Below, piece after piece: positions 8,214 to 16,183 of a stretch of 24,404 nucleotides of DNA; the stretch's first letter is position 1, and every line of letters begins with the position of its first letter. Source of the DNA: Saprospirales bacterium (GTDB lineage: Bacteria; Bacteroidota; Bacteroidia; Chitinophagales; Saprospiraceae). Where the stretch lies: positions 1-24,404 of the forward strand of contig PWJP01000069.1 in assembly GCA_003559985.1 (NCBI GenBank), read 5' to 3'. The notes beneath the pieces were generated by a model that worked only from the letters and a program-made list of their open reading frames with translations, ran no database searches and was not told where the DNA came from. A program made the position numbers and the translations under genes.

Positions 8214-9533
8214 ATGAAAGAGCTGTACCAAACTTTTCTCAACTCCAAAGGCGTGTGTATCGATTCGCGCAAAATCAGAAAGGGAGAAATATTCTTTGCC
8301 ATAAAGGGACCCAACTTTGACGCCAATAGGTTTGCTGTAAAAGCCATCGAGAATGGTGCGCTAGCCGCTGTTGTTGACAATCCAAAAATTGCAGGTAATC
8401 ACCCGGACTTTTTCGTCGTTGCCGATGCACTTAAAACCATGCAGCAACTGGCCAATCACCACCGGAAAAAATTCGAGGGTAGCGTTTTTGCTCTGACAGG
8501 TTCTAATGGCAAAACCACCACCAAAGAGTTAATAAAATCGGTACTTTGTCAAAAATACAAAGTCCATGCAACTGGTGGCAATTACAACAACCTGATAGGA
8601 CTGCCCTATACAATACTAAACTCCAAAGCCGGAACCGAACTCATGGTACTTGAAATGGGCGCCAATGCACCGGGCGAAATAGCTCAACTCTGCCAAATTT
8701 CAGAACCCGATATCGGTATGATCACCAATATAGGTAAAGCTCACCTCGAAGGTTTCGGAACACTTGAAGGCGTGATTCGCGCAAAAAGTGAATTGTACGA
8801 CAAGCTGGCAGAAAGAGAAGGCACTGCATTGGTCAACCTGGCTGAAAAGTATCTGGAAGCCAATAGTACAAAGGTTCCTAACCGGGTATTTTACAGTTCG
8901 AGCGAACAACAGAAAAACGATAGAGAATTGATCGTTCAAGCAAAATTAATGGCTCATTACCCCGAAATGAAGGTCCGTTTTAAGCTCCGAGATTCGAATC
9001 AATCTACTGAAATAAATTGTCAACTCACCGGTCGCTACAACTTTCCAAATATTGTTTCAGCAATTGCTACCGGTGCTTTTTACGGACTTTCTCAAGAGGA
9101 AATAGCCGCCGGGATCGCAGCTTTCAAGCCCTTTACAAACCGGTCAGAGATTATCAACTTTAGAACCAACTCTGTATTTCTCGATGCATACAATGCCAAC
9201 CCAAGCTCTATGCGTGCATCAATCGATCATTTTCTGGAAAACTTCCCCAATCCTCGAATACTGATTTTGGGAGATATGCTGGAATTGGGCAAAGACAGTA
9301 TGGAAGAACACCGTCAGCTCGTTCGCGACTTACAAGAAAAAAATGATGAATACGAACAACTGTGGTTGGTGGGACAAGAGTTCGGCAAATTGAATGTCGA
9401 TGCCCCTATCCTGCATTTCCCTTCGGCGGAAAAAGTTTCTGAGGAACTCAAAAAACAGGGCTTAGAAAACCACTCTATCTTACTCAAAGGCTCCAGAGGG
9501 ATCGGTCTCGAGAGAGTTATCGACTCAAAATAA
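8214..9533 (+). CDS. murF: UDP-N-acetylmuramoyl-tripeptide--D-alanyl-D-alanine ligase MurF
   Basis: MurF adds D-Ala-D-Ala to the UDP-MurNAc-tripeptide in an ATP-dependent reaction, finishing the cytoplasmic peptidoglycan precursor. The 439-residue product has the Mur-ligase layout. The N-terminal substrate domain contains CIDSRKIRKGEIFFAIKG. The central ATPase domain has the P-loop GSNGKTTT at residues 96-103, followed by GGNYNNLIGLPYT, VLEMGANAPGEI and TNIGKAHLEGFG. The C-terminal domain has LDAYNANPSSMRASID and ILGDMLELG. Length agrees with E. coli MurF (452). The gldJ-murF adjacency is shared by other gliding Bacteroidota, but here a terminator intervenes, so murF should have its own promoter. 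The best candidate (TTG at 8117-8119, 19 bases, TAAAGTTG at 8139-8146) has one mismatch. Confidence 0.96.
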   Translation: MKELYQTFLNSKGVCIDSRKIRKGEIFFAIKGPNFDANRFAVKAIENGALAAVVDNPKIAGNHPDFFVVADALKTMQQLANHHRKKFEGSVFALTGSNGKTTTKELIKSVLCQKYKVHATGGNYNNLIGLPYTILNSKAGTELMVLEMGANAPGEIAQLCQISEPDIGMITNIGKAHLEGFGTLEGVIRAKSELYDKLAEREGTALVNLAEKYLEANSTKVPNRVFYSSSEQQKNDRELIVQAKLMAHYPEMKVRFKLRDSNQSTEINCQLTGRYNFPNIVSAIATGAFYGLSQEEIAAGIAAFKPFTNRSEIINFRTNSVFLDAYNANPSSMRASIDHFLENFPNPRILILGDMLELGKDSMEEHRQLVRDLQEKNDEYEQLWLVGQEFGKLNVDAPILHFPSAEKVSEELKKQGLENHSILLKGSRGIGLERVIDSK

Positions 9534-9560
9534 TTCTGATTCCATAAAATAATTGCCGGG

Positions 9561-10550
9561 TCAGACCTCCACAGCCAGTGCAATTCGATCACTAATCTCC
9601 CCTTCGCACATCAGCAAGTAATCCTCATAAGAGCAGGGTTTTACCTCCATCAAATTGAATTCAGTACCAATCGAAAACCACCAGCGCCCACTAAATCTGC
9701 TTTTGTAAAACCTGATATCCGGTAATTTTTCGTGACTCGATACTGTATATTCAATCAAATTTTCACTGGAAAGAGGATAGTCGCCGGGTCTGTGAACCGC
9801 TCCATTTAAAAAATACCATACCAATTGAGCGACCAAATTTGCCGTCAATGGTGCGGAAAAAGAATCGGCTTCAAATCCATTAATCCACAAAACCCTGCTG
9901 TAGTCCCCTACCCCAAAATACCTCAATAACCGGCATGCCTCTTCGGAGGATAACCCCGAAATATCGCTGCCCGACTTACCGGGAGCATCGGCATAACGAA
10001 TAGCTGAGAGATTGAAAAAACAGCATTCCGTTTCCCTCAATTCAGGTTCCAATTCACGAAACCCGGAGCGAATTTTACCCAATGGCATTATGTCCTGCTG
10101 AGTTTTCACCCAATCATAAACCTCATCCACCAGCAAATGCTGTTGACTGGCAAGGTATTTTAGTGAACTGTTTTTCCTATGCTTGTCCAAAAATTCATTC
10201 CCGGTCTTACCATCGCAGGCAACCAGGGCCGAACTTTGACAGGCAAGAGCCCTCTCCAACTCCCGGTCAGGAGAATCGTAATCTCCGACCAAAACCACTA
10301 TCCGGTCATTTTCCTCTATACGTTTAACAGGGTTAAATTCAGCTTCATCATTCCTGACACCCCGGAATACGACCTTTTCTTCCTGAATCCACGGGTTGCT
10401 GAACCGGTGTAATTCACGGTTGAGTAAATCAGTGAATTGCGAACCCGCAGCAGACAGAAAGCTGAATCCGAGGTCTTTATCAATATTGGCAAACAATCTG
10501 TTGCTGCCGGTTGTCATTTGCCCGGCGTCCTTATCTCTGTAGTTTTCCAT
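9561..10550 (-). CDS. Divergent arginase/formimidoylglutamase-fold protein, metal ligands apparently lost
   Basis: This 329-residue protein resembles the Bacteroidota branch of the arginase/agmatinase/formimidoylglutamase superfamily, whose members normally hydrolyse guanidino or formimino groups with two Mn ions. Recognisable blocks are LGKIRSGFRELEPELRETE (157-175), LSAIRYADAPG (181-191), GLSSEEACRLLRYFGVGDYS (199-218), LVAQLVWYFLNG (239-250), SGRWWFSIG (287-295) and CSYEDYLLMCEGEISDRI near the end. The metal-binding signatures look degraded. Where GG(S/N)(H/Q)D is expected there is VGDYDSP (88-94), no DAHxD is visible, and the Asp expected before SAIR is Asn180. A pseudoenzyme role is inference. 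It faces murF with a 27-base gap and diverges from the amino acid dehydrogenase. The family assignment is from remembered sequence patterns, not a search. Confidence 0.68.
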   Translation of the reverse strand: MENYRDKDAGQMTTGSNRLFANIDKDLGFSFLSAAGSQFTDLLNRELHRFSNPWIQEEKVVFRGVRNDEAEFNPVKRIEENDRIVVLVGDYDSPDRELERALACQSSALVACDGKTGNEFLDKHRKNSSLKYLASQQHLLVDEVYDWVKTQQDIMPLGKIRSGFRELEPELRETECCFFNLSAIRYADAPGKSGSDISGLSSEEACRLLRYFGVGDYSRVLWINGFEADSFSAPLTANLVAQLVWYFLNGAVHRPGDYPLSSENLIEYTVSSHEKLPDIRFYKSRFSGRWWFSIGTEFNLMEVKPCSYEDYLLMCEGEISDRIALAVEV

Positions 10551-10577
10551 ACTTTACCTTTTTAAAATTGAGGGACA

Positions 10578-10598
10578 CAAATATACATATGTGTATTT
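10578..10598 (-). promoter_or_regulatory. Candidate -7 box and near-palindrome upstream of the arginase-fold gene
   Basis: On the reverse strand TATATTTG (10585 to 10578) is an exact -7 box, 28 bases before the start at 10550. No -33 TTG occurs at the usual distance. The box forms one arm of a 20-base near-palindrome (10579-10598) with a single mismatched pair, a plausible protein-binding site. Confidence 0.4.
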
Positions 10599-10674
10599 TT
10601 ATTAATATGTAAAAGTGGGAAATTTTTTCTTATCTCCAAAATAATTCTCTGCCCGGGTCTCAGATGTCATCAAT

Positions 10675-10709
10675 TTGCGTATGTAATATTCACAAATAAA
10701 TTATATTTG
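10675..10709 (+). promoter_or_regulatory. Bacteroidota promoter of the amino acid dehydrogenase
   Basis: TTG (10675-10677) and TATATTTG (10702-10709) are separated by 24 bases, one more than the usual 17-23. The -7 box ends 19 bases before the ATG, implying a very short leader. Confidence 0.55.
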
Positions 10710-10728
10710 CCATCTCAAAAAAATCTGC

Positions 10729-11961
10729 ATGAACAAAGAATTCAAGGAATATTTGAACACCCCACCAGAGATAGTATTTGAATGGAATGATCCTGAAACA
10801 GGAGCTCAGGGGTGGATAGTAATAAATTCACTCAGGAACGGGGCTGCGGGAGGTGGTACCCGAATGCGAGAGGGATTGACCCGGGAGGAAGTTCTGTCAC
10901 TGGCCAAAGTCATGGAAATAAAGTTCAGCGTGAGTGGGCCACCCATCGGTGGGGCAAAATCGGGAATCAATTTTGATCCATCAGATCCACGAAGGAAAGA
11001 GGTGCTAAAAAAGTGGTTTAAAGCTGTTTCGCCCATACTCAAGAATTACTACGGAACTGGTGGAGATCTGAATGTGGATGAGATCCTGGATGTAATACCC
11101 CTCACGGAAGACACCGGACTCTGGCATCCTCAGGAAGGAGTTGTAAACGGTCATTTCAATGGGGCATCGGAGGGTGAAAGGGTAAAAATGCTGGGTCAGC
11201 TCAGGGTTGGCTGCAGCAAGGAGATAAAGGATTACAGCTACATCCCCAAGGGTGGTGAGAAATTAACCGTTGCAGATATGATAACGGGTTATGGCGTTGC
11301 AGAATCCGTCAAGCACTACTATGAATTGTTTTCCAAACCAGAGCTTGAAGGCAAGCGAACCATCATTCAGGGTTGGGGCAATGTAGCGGCTGCGGCGGCA
11401 TATTACCTGGCCCGAATGGGTGCCAACATTGTCGGTATTATTGATGCTGCGGGAGGAATTATCGAACCACAGGGCATGAGTTTTGAAAGAATAGAGCAGC
11501 TCTACCTCAACAAAAAGGGCAACAAGCTCCACGACGATGCAATGGTACCTTTTGACAGGGCCAATGAGGCTATTTGGGATGCGGGAGCTGAAATTTTTAT
11601 TCCCGGGGCGGCCTCCAAACTATTAACTCGCGACCAGGTGGACCGCATGATGGCAAAGGGACTGGAGGTTATTTCCTGTGGAGCCAATGTGCCATTTATT
11701 GACGACGGAATTTCTTTCGGACCCACTGCTGAATTCACAGACGGACAGGTGGCCCTGATACCTGACTTTATCGCTAATTGCGGAATGGCGAGGGCATTTG
11801 CCTACCTGATGCAGCCCGATGCGAATATGTCTGATAAAGCCATCTTTGCCGACACCTCCGACACCATTAAAAGGGCACTGGCAGAAGTCAGACAGGAGTC
11901 TTCTTCAGGTAAAAAACTGTCAAGGACAGCACTGTCAATAGCGCTTAAGAAATTGAAATGA
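10729..11961 (+). CDS. Glu/Leu/Phe/Val-type amino acid dehydrogenase
   Basis: This enzyme class reversibly deaminates an amino acid to its 2-oxo acid with NAD(P). The 410-residue product has the N-terminal dimerisation/substrate domain with MEIKFSVSGPPIGGAKSGI (62-80), in which Lys65 is the likely substrate-binding and Lys77 the catalytic lysine. GTGGDLNVDE (109-118) supplies the likely catalytic Asp113. The C-terminal Rossmann domain shows GWGNVAAAAAYYLARMGA and, later, ISCGANVPF and IPDFIANCGMARAF. Substrate specificity (glutamate or a branched-chain amino acid) cannot be read from the sequence, so no symbol is given. It has its own promoter and ends in a hairpin terminator convergent with the PDH E2 gene. 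The glycine-rich stretch NGAAGGGTRM near residue 38 is typical of leucine-dehydrogenase-like members. Confidence 0.88.
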   Translation: MNKEFKEYLNTPPEIVFEWNDPETGAQGWIVINSLRNGAAGGGTRMREGLTREEVLSLAKVMEIKFSVSGPPIGGAKSGINFDPSDPRRKEVLKKWFKAVSPILKNYYGTGGDLNVDEILDVIPLTEDTGLWHPQEGVVNGHFNGASEGERVKMLGQLRVGCSKEIKDYSYIPKGGEKLTVADMITGYGVAESVKHYYELFSKPELEGKRTIIQGWGNVAAAAAYYLARMGANIVGIIDAAGGIIEPQGMSFERIEQLYLNKKGNKLHDDAMVPFDRANEAIWDAGAEIFIPGAASKLLTRDQVDRMMAKGLEVISCGANVPFIDDGISFGPTAEFTDGQVALIPDFIANCGMARAFAYLMQPDANMSDKAIFADTSDTIKRALAEVRQESSSGKKLSRTALSIALKKLK

Positions 11962-11970
11962 GACAGTTTG

Positions 11971-12019
11971 GGCCGCTGATCTTAGAAACCTTAATTCAGC
12001 GGCCTCTCACTCTTTTGTT
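11971..12019 (+). terminator. Intrinsic terminator after the amino acid dehydrogenase
   Basis: A perfect nine-base-pair GC-rich stem (11971-11979 with 11996-12004) encloses a 16-base loop and is followed by a T-rich tract (TCTCACTCTTTTG..., to about 12022). It lies ten bases after the stop. The reverse strand has no T-run after the hairpin, so it should act mainly on the rightward gene. Confidence 0.7.
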
Positions 12020-12031
12020 TTTAGTGGAAAC

Positions 12032-13315
12032 TCAGACGATCATTCTAAGTGGGTCCTCCAACATACTTTTCAGGTCGGCGAGGAACTTAGCCCCGGTTGC
12101 ACCATCAACCACACGATGATCGCATGACAAAGTGACTTTCATCCGGTGGCCCGGCTTGATTTCTCCATTTTCCACCACGGGTGTTTCTCGAATAGCACCC
12201 ACGGCCAAAATACAGGCATCTGGTGGATTGATTATTGCGGTAAAATCCTCGATGCCCATCATCCCGAGATTGGAAATGGTAAAGGTATTGCCCTGCATTT
12301 CTTCCGGTTGCAACTTTTTATCCCTTGCTTTTTCAGCAAAATGCCCCACTTCTTCATTAATTTGGGTAAGAGACTTTTGATCGGCTGCGTGAATTACCGG
12401 GACCAAAAGACCCTCATCCACAGCTACAGCCACACCAATATTGATGTCGTGGTTGCGTCTGATGTGATCGCCCATCCAGGAAGAATTTACCGAAGGATGG
12501 CGCTTAAGTGCTGCGGCACAGGCTTTAACAACCAGATCATTGAATGAGACCTTATCGGGTTGTATCATTTCATTGATGCGCTTTCTTGCTTTCATGGCAG
12601 AAGACATATCAATGTCGATATTGAGATAAAAGTGCGGAGCAGTAAATTTGCTCTCGGCCAGTCGCTTGGCAATCGCCTTGCGCATCTGACTGACGGGTAC
12701 CTCTTCGTAAGAGGAACCGGCAGGCGCAGCGGTTGAAACTGTTTTGGGAGCCGAGACGCCCTCTTCAATCGCTTTCTCAACATCCCTCTTAACAATTCGC
12801 CCCATATCACCGGTCCCTTTGACCAACTTTAGATCAACTCCGGCCTCTTCGGCCATTTTACGCGCGAGCGGGGACGATTTCAATCTGTCACCATCACTGG
12901 CGGACTCCTTTTCCTGAGTGGCTTTCTCTGCAGTGGGTTTTGCATCGGACTCTTCCGGTTTGGGCGAAGCGGCTTCCTCACTTTCCTTATCAGCAGATTC
13001 ACCACTTTTTTCTGCTGCATCATCCTCTCCGGAATCACCTGATCCTTCAGCTGCCTCCAATGCAGCTTTATAATCTTCTCCTTCCTCACCAATCACAGCA
13101 ATAACACCATCGACGGGAACAGGTCCTTCCTTTACCCCAATGTAAAGGAGTACACCCTCCTGGTAGCTCTCCAGGTCCATGGTTGCTTTATCGGTTTCCA
13201 CCTCAGCGAGCACATCTCCGGGTTCCACTTCATCTCCAACTTCTTTGTGCCAGGCTACGATTACCCCTTCTTCCATGGTATCGCTCATCCTGGGCATTTT
13301 TATTACTTCTGCCAT
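12032..13315 (-). CDS. pdhC: Pyruvate dehydrogenase complex E2, dihydrolipoamide acetyltransferase
   Basis: E2 carries the swinging lipoyl arm and transfers acetyl groups to CoA in the pyruvate dehydrogenase core. The 427-residue product has one lipoyl domain (1-82) with the lipoylated lysine at Lys43 in ETDKATMDLE. A highly acidic Ser/Glu/Ala-rich linker (about 88-145) follows, then a peripheral-subunit-binding domain (about 147-185, SSPLARKMAEEAG to VKRDVEKAI). The catalytic acyltransferase domain (about 215-427) has the active-site HRVVDG with His400. The lipoyl sequence MPRMSDTMEEG is the form seen in Bacteroidota PDH E2 rather than 2-oxoglutarate E2. No E1 or E3 gene is adjacent in the window. 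Linkage of pdh genes to porU/porV is remembered from Flavobacterium. No clear promoter was found upstream. Confidence 0.92.
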   Translation of the reverse strand: MAEVIKMPRMSDTMEEGVIVAWHKEVGDEVEPGDVLAEVETDKATMDLESYQEGVLLYIGVKEGPVPVDGVIAVIGEEGEDYKAALEAAEGSGDSGEDDAAEKSGESADKESEEAASPKPEESDAKPTAEKATQEKESASDGDRLKSSPLARKMAEEAGVDLKLVKGTGDMGRIVKRDVEKAIEEGVSAPKTVSTAAPAGSSYEEVPVSQMRKAIAKRLAESKFTAPHFYLNIDIDMSSAMKARKRINEMIQPDKVSFNDLVVKACAAALKRHPSVNSSWMGDHIRRNHDINIGVAVAVDEGLLVPVIHAADQKSLTQINEEVGHFAEKARDKKLQPEEMQGNTFTISNLGMMGIEDFTAIINPPDACILAVGAIRETPVVENGEIKPGHRMKVTLSCDHRVVDGATGAKFLADLKSMLEDPLRMIV

Positions 13316-13590
13316 AATAGCTTCATTTTTTCAAGGCGCTAAATTAACCAGCTTTGCGGGATTATGAAAACTAAATCGATCTAAAGGAAATAAAATGGTA
13401 GAAAGCGCAAATTGTTTTGCTGTATTAACAAGCAATACGCTCCTGCACCAATTAACATTTACAAATAGGTGTTTTTTGCTGGATATCAATACATTGAAAA
13501 AGACAACTGGGATGAACCAGTTCAAAAATGCAGCGTTAATTTTCTTTCAAGCCGTGAAAGACAGTATCTTTACGGTTGAATTAACGCCAC
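13316..13590. other. Divergent intergenic region, pdhC / recR
   Basis: These 275 bases separate the leftward pdhC from the rightward recR. Short frames exist on both strands but have no recognisable content. A candidate recR -7 box, TATCTTTA (13565-13572), matches TAnnTTTG at all but the last base and has no good -33 TTG. No hairpin terminator or repeat was seen. Confidence 0.4.
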
Positions 13591-14208
13591 ATGGAAAAAC
13601 ATTCGTCAAAAATACTTGAAGAAGCGGTTGAGGCTTTTGCTTCACTGCCGGGTGTCGGTCGCAAATCAGCACTTCGGCTGGCCCTTCACTGCATCTATCA
13701 GTCGGACGAAAAACTCGGAAGGTTCACCAATGCCGTGAAGAGATTGAGTACCGATCTCCGTTTTTGCAAAAAATGTCACCATATTTCCGACAGTGAAGTG
13801 TGCAGTATTTGCCTGGATCCGGGGCGGGATAAAAAATTACTCTGCCTGGTAGAAAGTGTAAGAGATGTTCTGGCCATCGAGGACACCGGGCATTTCCGTG
13901 GTAGTTATCATGTGCTGGGTGGAATAATTTCTCCGATAGATGGAGTGGGCCCTGAGGATCTCAACATTGACAGTCTCGTAAAAAGATGCAAAGAAGAGGG
14001 AGTGGAGGAGGTAATTATGGCCATCAGCCCAACCATAGATGGAGAAACCACTATATATTATGTGTCTCGCTGCCTGACTGAAGCAGGTCTCAAAAAAGTC
14101 TCCATTCTCGCCAGAGGTGTAGCCTTTGGGGGCGAACTCGAATACACCGATGAAATGACGCTCGGGAGGTCGATTCGCGCGCGAATCCCCTATGAAATAG
14201 CGGAGTAA
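13591..14208 (+). CDS. recR: Recombination mediator protein RecR
   Basis: RecR works with RecO (and RecF) to load RecA on gapped single-stranded DNA. The 205-residue product starts with the helix-hairpin-helix SLPGVGRKSALRLA (18-31). The zinc finger uses Cys59, Cys62, Cys71 and Cys74 (FCKKCHHISDSEVCSIC). The Toprim domain follows (LCLVESVRDVLAIEDTG, YHVLGGIISPIDGVGP), and the C-terminus has ARGVAFGGELEYTDEMTL. Length and order are canonical. The ATG at 13591 gives the family-typical N-terminus (SSKILEEAVEAFASLPG). It is the first gene of a tight cluster; the glycosyltransferase starts 16 bases after its stop. Confidence 0.97.
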   Translation: MEKHSSKILEEAVEAFASLPGVGRKSALRLALHCIYQSDEKLGRFTNAVKRLSTDLRFCKKCHHISDSEVCSICLDPGRDKKLLCLVESVRDVLAIEDTGHFRGSYHVLGGIISPIDGVGPEDLNIDSLVKRCKEEGVEEVIMAISPTIDGETTIYYVSRCLTEAGLKKVSILARGVAFGGELEYTDEMTLGRSIRARIPYEIAE

Positions 14209-14224
14209 TACACTCCTACCATTT

Positions 14225-16174
14225 ATGAAACTATCGATCGTAATAGTCAATTACAATGTGAGGTATTTTCTCGATCAATGCCTCCGTTCCATCGAGCTGG
14301 CTCAAAAGCCGGCAGAGTGCGAAACTATTGTAGTCGATAATGCCTCCTCGGATGATTCCATTCAAATGATCGAGACCAAGTACCCGGATATAACGCTTCT
14401 AAAAAACCGGGACAATAAAGGTTTTTCTGTAGCATGTAACCAGGGGATGGAAATATCTTCCGGTGAGTTTGTGCTGTTTCTAAACCCCGATACCATCCTC
14501 AAGGAAGACAGCCTGTCAAAACCACTCCAATACATGGAGGAGAACCCAAAAGCAGGTGCTCTTGGGGTCAAAATGCTGGATGGCAGCGGAAATTTTTTAC
14601 CGGAATCCAAAAGGGGCCTGCCCACACCCTTTGTAGCTTTTTGTAAGGCAAGTGGATTGTCCGGGCTTTTTCCCCGCTCCAAACTATTCAACAGGTATTA
14701 TCTAGGACACCTGCCGTCAGACAAAAATTCCAATATTGATGTGCTCTGCGGGGCATATATGATGGTGAGAAGGTCTGCAATTGAAGCTGCAGGTGGTGCA
14801 TTTGATGAGGAGTTTTTTATGTACGGGGAAGATATCGACCTCTCCCACAGGATTAAAAAAGCGGGCTTCGATGTGTTTTATATGGCGGACACCTCTATTA
14901 TTCACTTCAAAGGGGAGAGCACCAAAAAAACCAGCCTCAATTACATTAAGACCTTTCACAAAGCCATGGAGATTTTTGCTGATAAACACTTCAGCCGGAG
15001 TGGGAGGTTGTACAAACTTATACTGCGTGCAGGCATCTACATTAAGGCAATCTTGAGTTTATTGATTACTTTTTTCACAGGAAAGGGGTTGATGCTCATC
15101 GATTTTGCGGCCATTTACATCGGGGCTCTTGGAATACAATACGTTTTGAGTCTCGGATTACATGGAATTCCAGACTACTACCCGGATTCGATGCAGTATT
15201 TTAATCTACCCCTATATTCCGCGGTATTTGTCTTTTTTCTCTACCTGAATGGATTTTACTCTAAATTCAGGAACGCAACCCAAACCCTGGCAGCGGTTCT
15301 TTTTGGTGGGCTGGTACTACTGGCAGTTTATGGATTGCTGGACCCCTATTTCCGGTCGTCCAGGGCGGTTTTGCTGGCAACAGGTATCTGGGTTTTGGTA
15401 TATGCAGTTTTCAGCCGAATTCTTTTCAACGTGCTCCGTTCCGGTAGCCTGTCATTCAGCGTGGACAAGGAGCGTTCGGTAGCTCTCATCGGCGGCAAAA
15501 AAACCATCCTACAGGCACTCGAAATACTTCAGCACAATGAGTACAAAGCCGGTACCATTATCCCATTGAGCCTGGAGATAGAAGATGACCCGTTCTTTAA
15601 AGGCTCTGCAAAGGACCTGACTGAGGTTGCCCACGCATACAAGTGCGACGAGGTAATCTTTTGCGGACCCGATACAGGATTTAACCAAATGATGGCATGG
15701 ATGGACCAATTGGGGCCAAAGATGAGATACCGCATTCTCACTCCTGAGGGGGATAGCCTGATCAGTAGTTACTCCTCTTCACGGAGCGGAGAATTGTTTA
15801 CCATGCAGATCAATCACCGCCTTTCCATGCCTCATATTCGACTTCAAAAAAGGCTATTTGACCTGGTCCTAAACACAATTTCTATTCCAGTGCTACCACT
15901 TATGGTGCTGATTCTAAGAAAAAGGGTGAAATTTCTGAGAGATTGGTTGGCTGTTTGGATGGGTCGAAAAACATGGGCCGGATACCACCCATCAGGGAAA
16001 GAGCGCTCAGGCAAAGCCAAATTACCTCCGGCCTGTACCTGGCAATCCCTGGGACGCGAACCATCTGCCGAGATGGTTGAAAAATACAATTACACCTACT
16101 CAATGGACTACCACTGGCGAAATGACCTCGAAATAATAGTCAACAATTTTGCGCGTTTGTACCACTTTAAATGA
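14225..16174 (+). CDS. GT2 glycosyltransferase fused to a membrane phosphoglycosyltransferase-like region
   Basis: The 649-residue protein appears to be two enzymes joined. Residues 1-250 form a GT-A family 2 glycosyltransferase (rhamnosyltransferase-like): SIVIVNYNVRYFL, VVDNASSDDS, the metal-binding-type FLNPDT (85-90) and FMYGEDIDLSHRI (198-210) supplying the base. Residues about 265-405 hold several hydrophobic helices. Residues 416-530 resemble the nucleotide-binding-like domain of polyprenyl-phosphate glycosylphosphotransferases (VALIGGKKTILQALEIL). RLQKRLFDLVLNTISIPVLPLMVLIL (539-564) matches the membrane entry helix of the bacterial sugar-transferase domain, and DYHWRNDLEIIVNNFARL its C-terminal end. 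The catalytic middle (the DELPQ-type and PGLTG-type motifs) is missing, so the second half may be inactive. It probably acts on a lipid-linked surface glycan; the substrate is unknown. It is packed between recR and the TatD gene (9-base gap). Confidence 0.8.
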   Translation: MKLSIVIVNYNVRYFLDQCLRSIELAQKPAECETIVVDNASSDDSIQMIETKYPDITLLKNRDNKGFSVACNQGMEISSGEFVLFLNPDTILKEDSLSKPLQYMEENPKAGALGVKMLDGSGNFLPESKRGLPTPFVAFCKASGLSGLFPRSKLFNRYYLGHLPSDKNSNIDVLCGAYMMVRRSAIEAAGGAFDEEFFMYGEDIDLSHRIKKAGFDVFYMADTSIIHFKGESTKKTSLNYIKTFHKAMEIFADKHFSRSGRLYKLILRAGIYIKAILSLLITFFTGKGLMLIDFAAIYIGALGIQYVLSLGLHGIPDYYPDSMQYFNLPLYSAVFVFFLYLNGFYSKFRNATQTLAAVLFGGLVLLAVYGLLDPYFRSSRAVLLATGIWVLVYAVFSRILFNVLRSGSLSFSVDKERSVALIGGKKTILQALEILQHNEYKAGTIIPLSLEIEDDPFFKGSAKDLTEVAHAYKCDEVIFCGPDTGFNQMMAWMDQLGPKMRYRILTPEGDSLISSYSSSRSGELFTMQINHRLSMPHIRLQKRLFDLVLNTISIPVLPLMVLILRKRVKFLRDWLAVWMGRKTWAGYHPSGKERSGKAKLPPACTWQSLGREPSAEMVEKYNYTYSMDYHWRNDLEIIVNNFARLYHFK

Positions 16175-16183
16175 ATGTAGCCA

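Noticed and set aside
13837..14250. 137-codon reverse frame over recR
   Set aside because: It lies entirely opposite recR and the start of the glycosyltransferase, both of which have strong family motifs.
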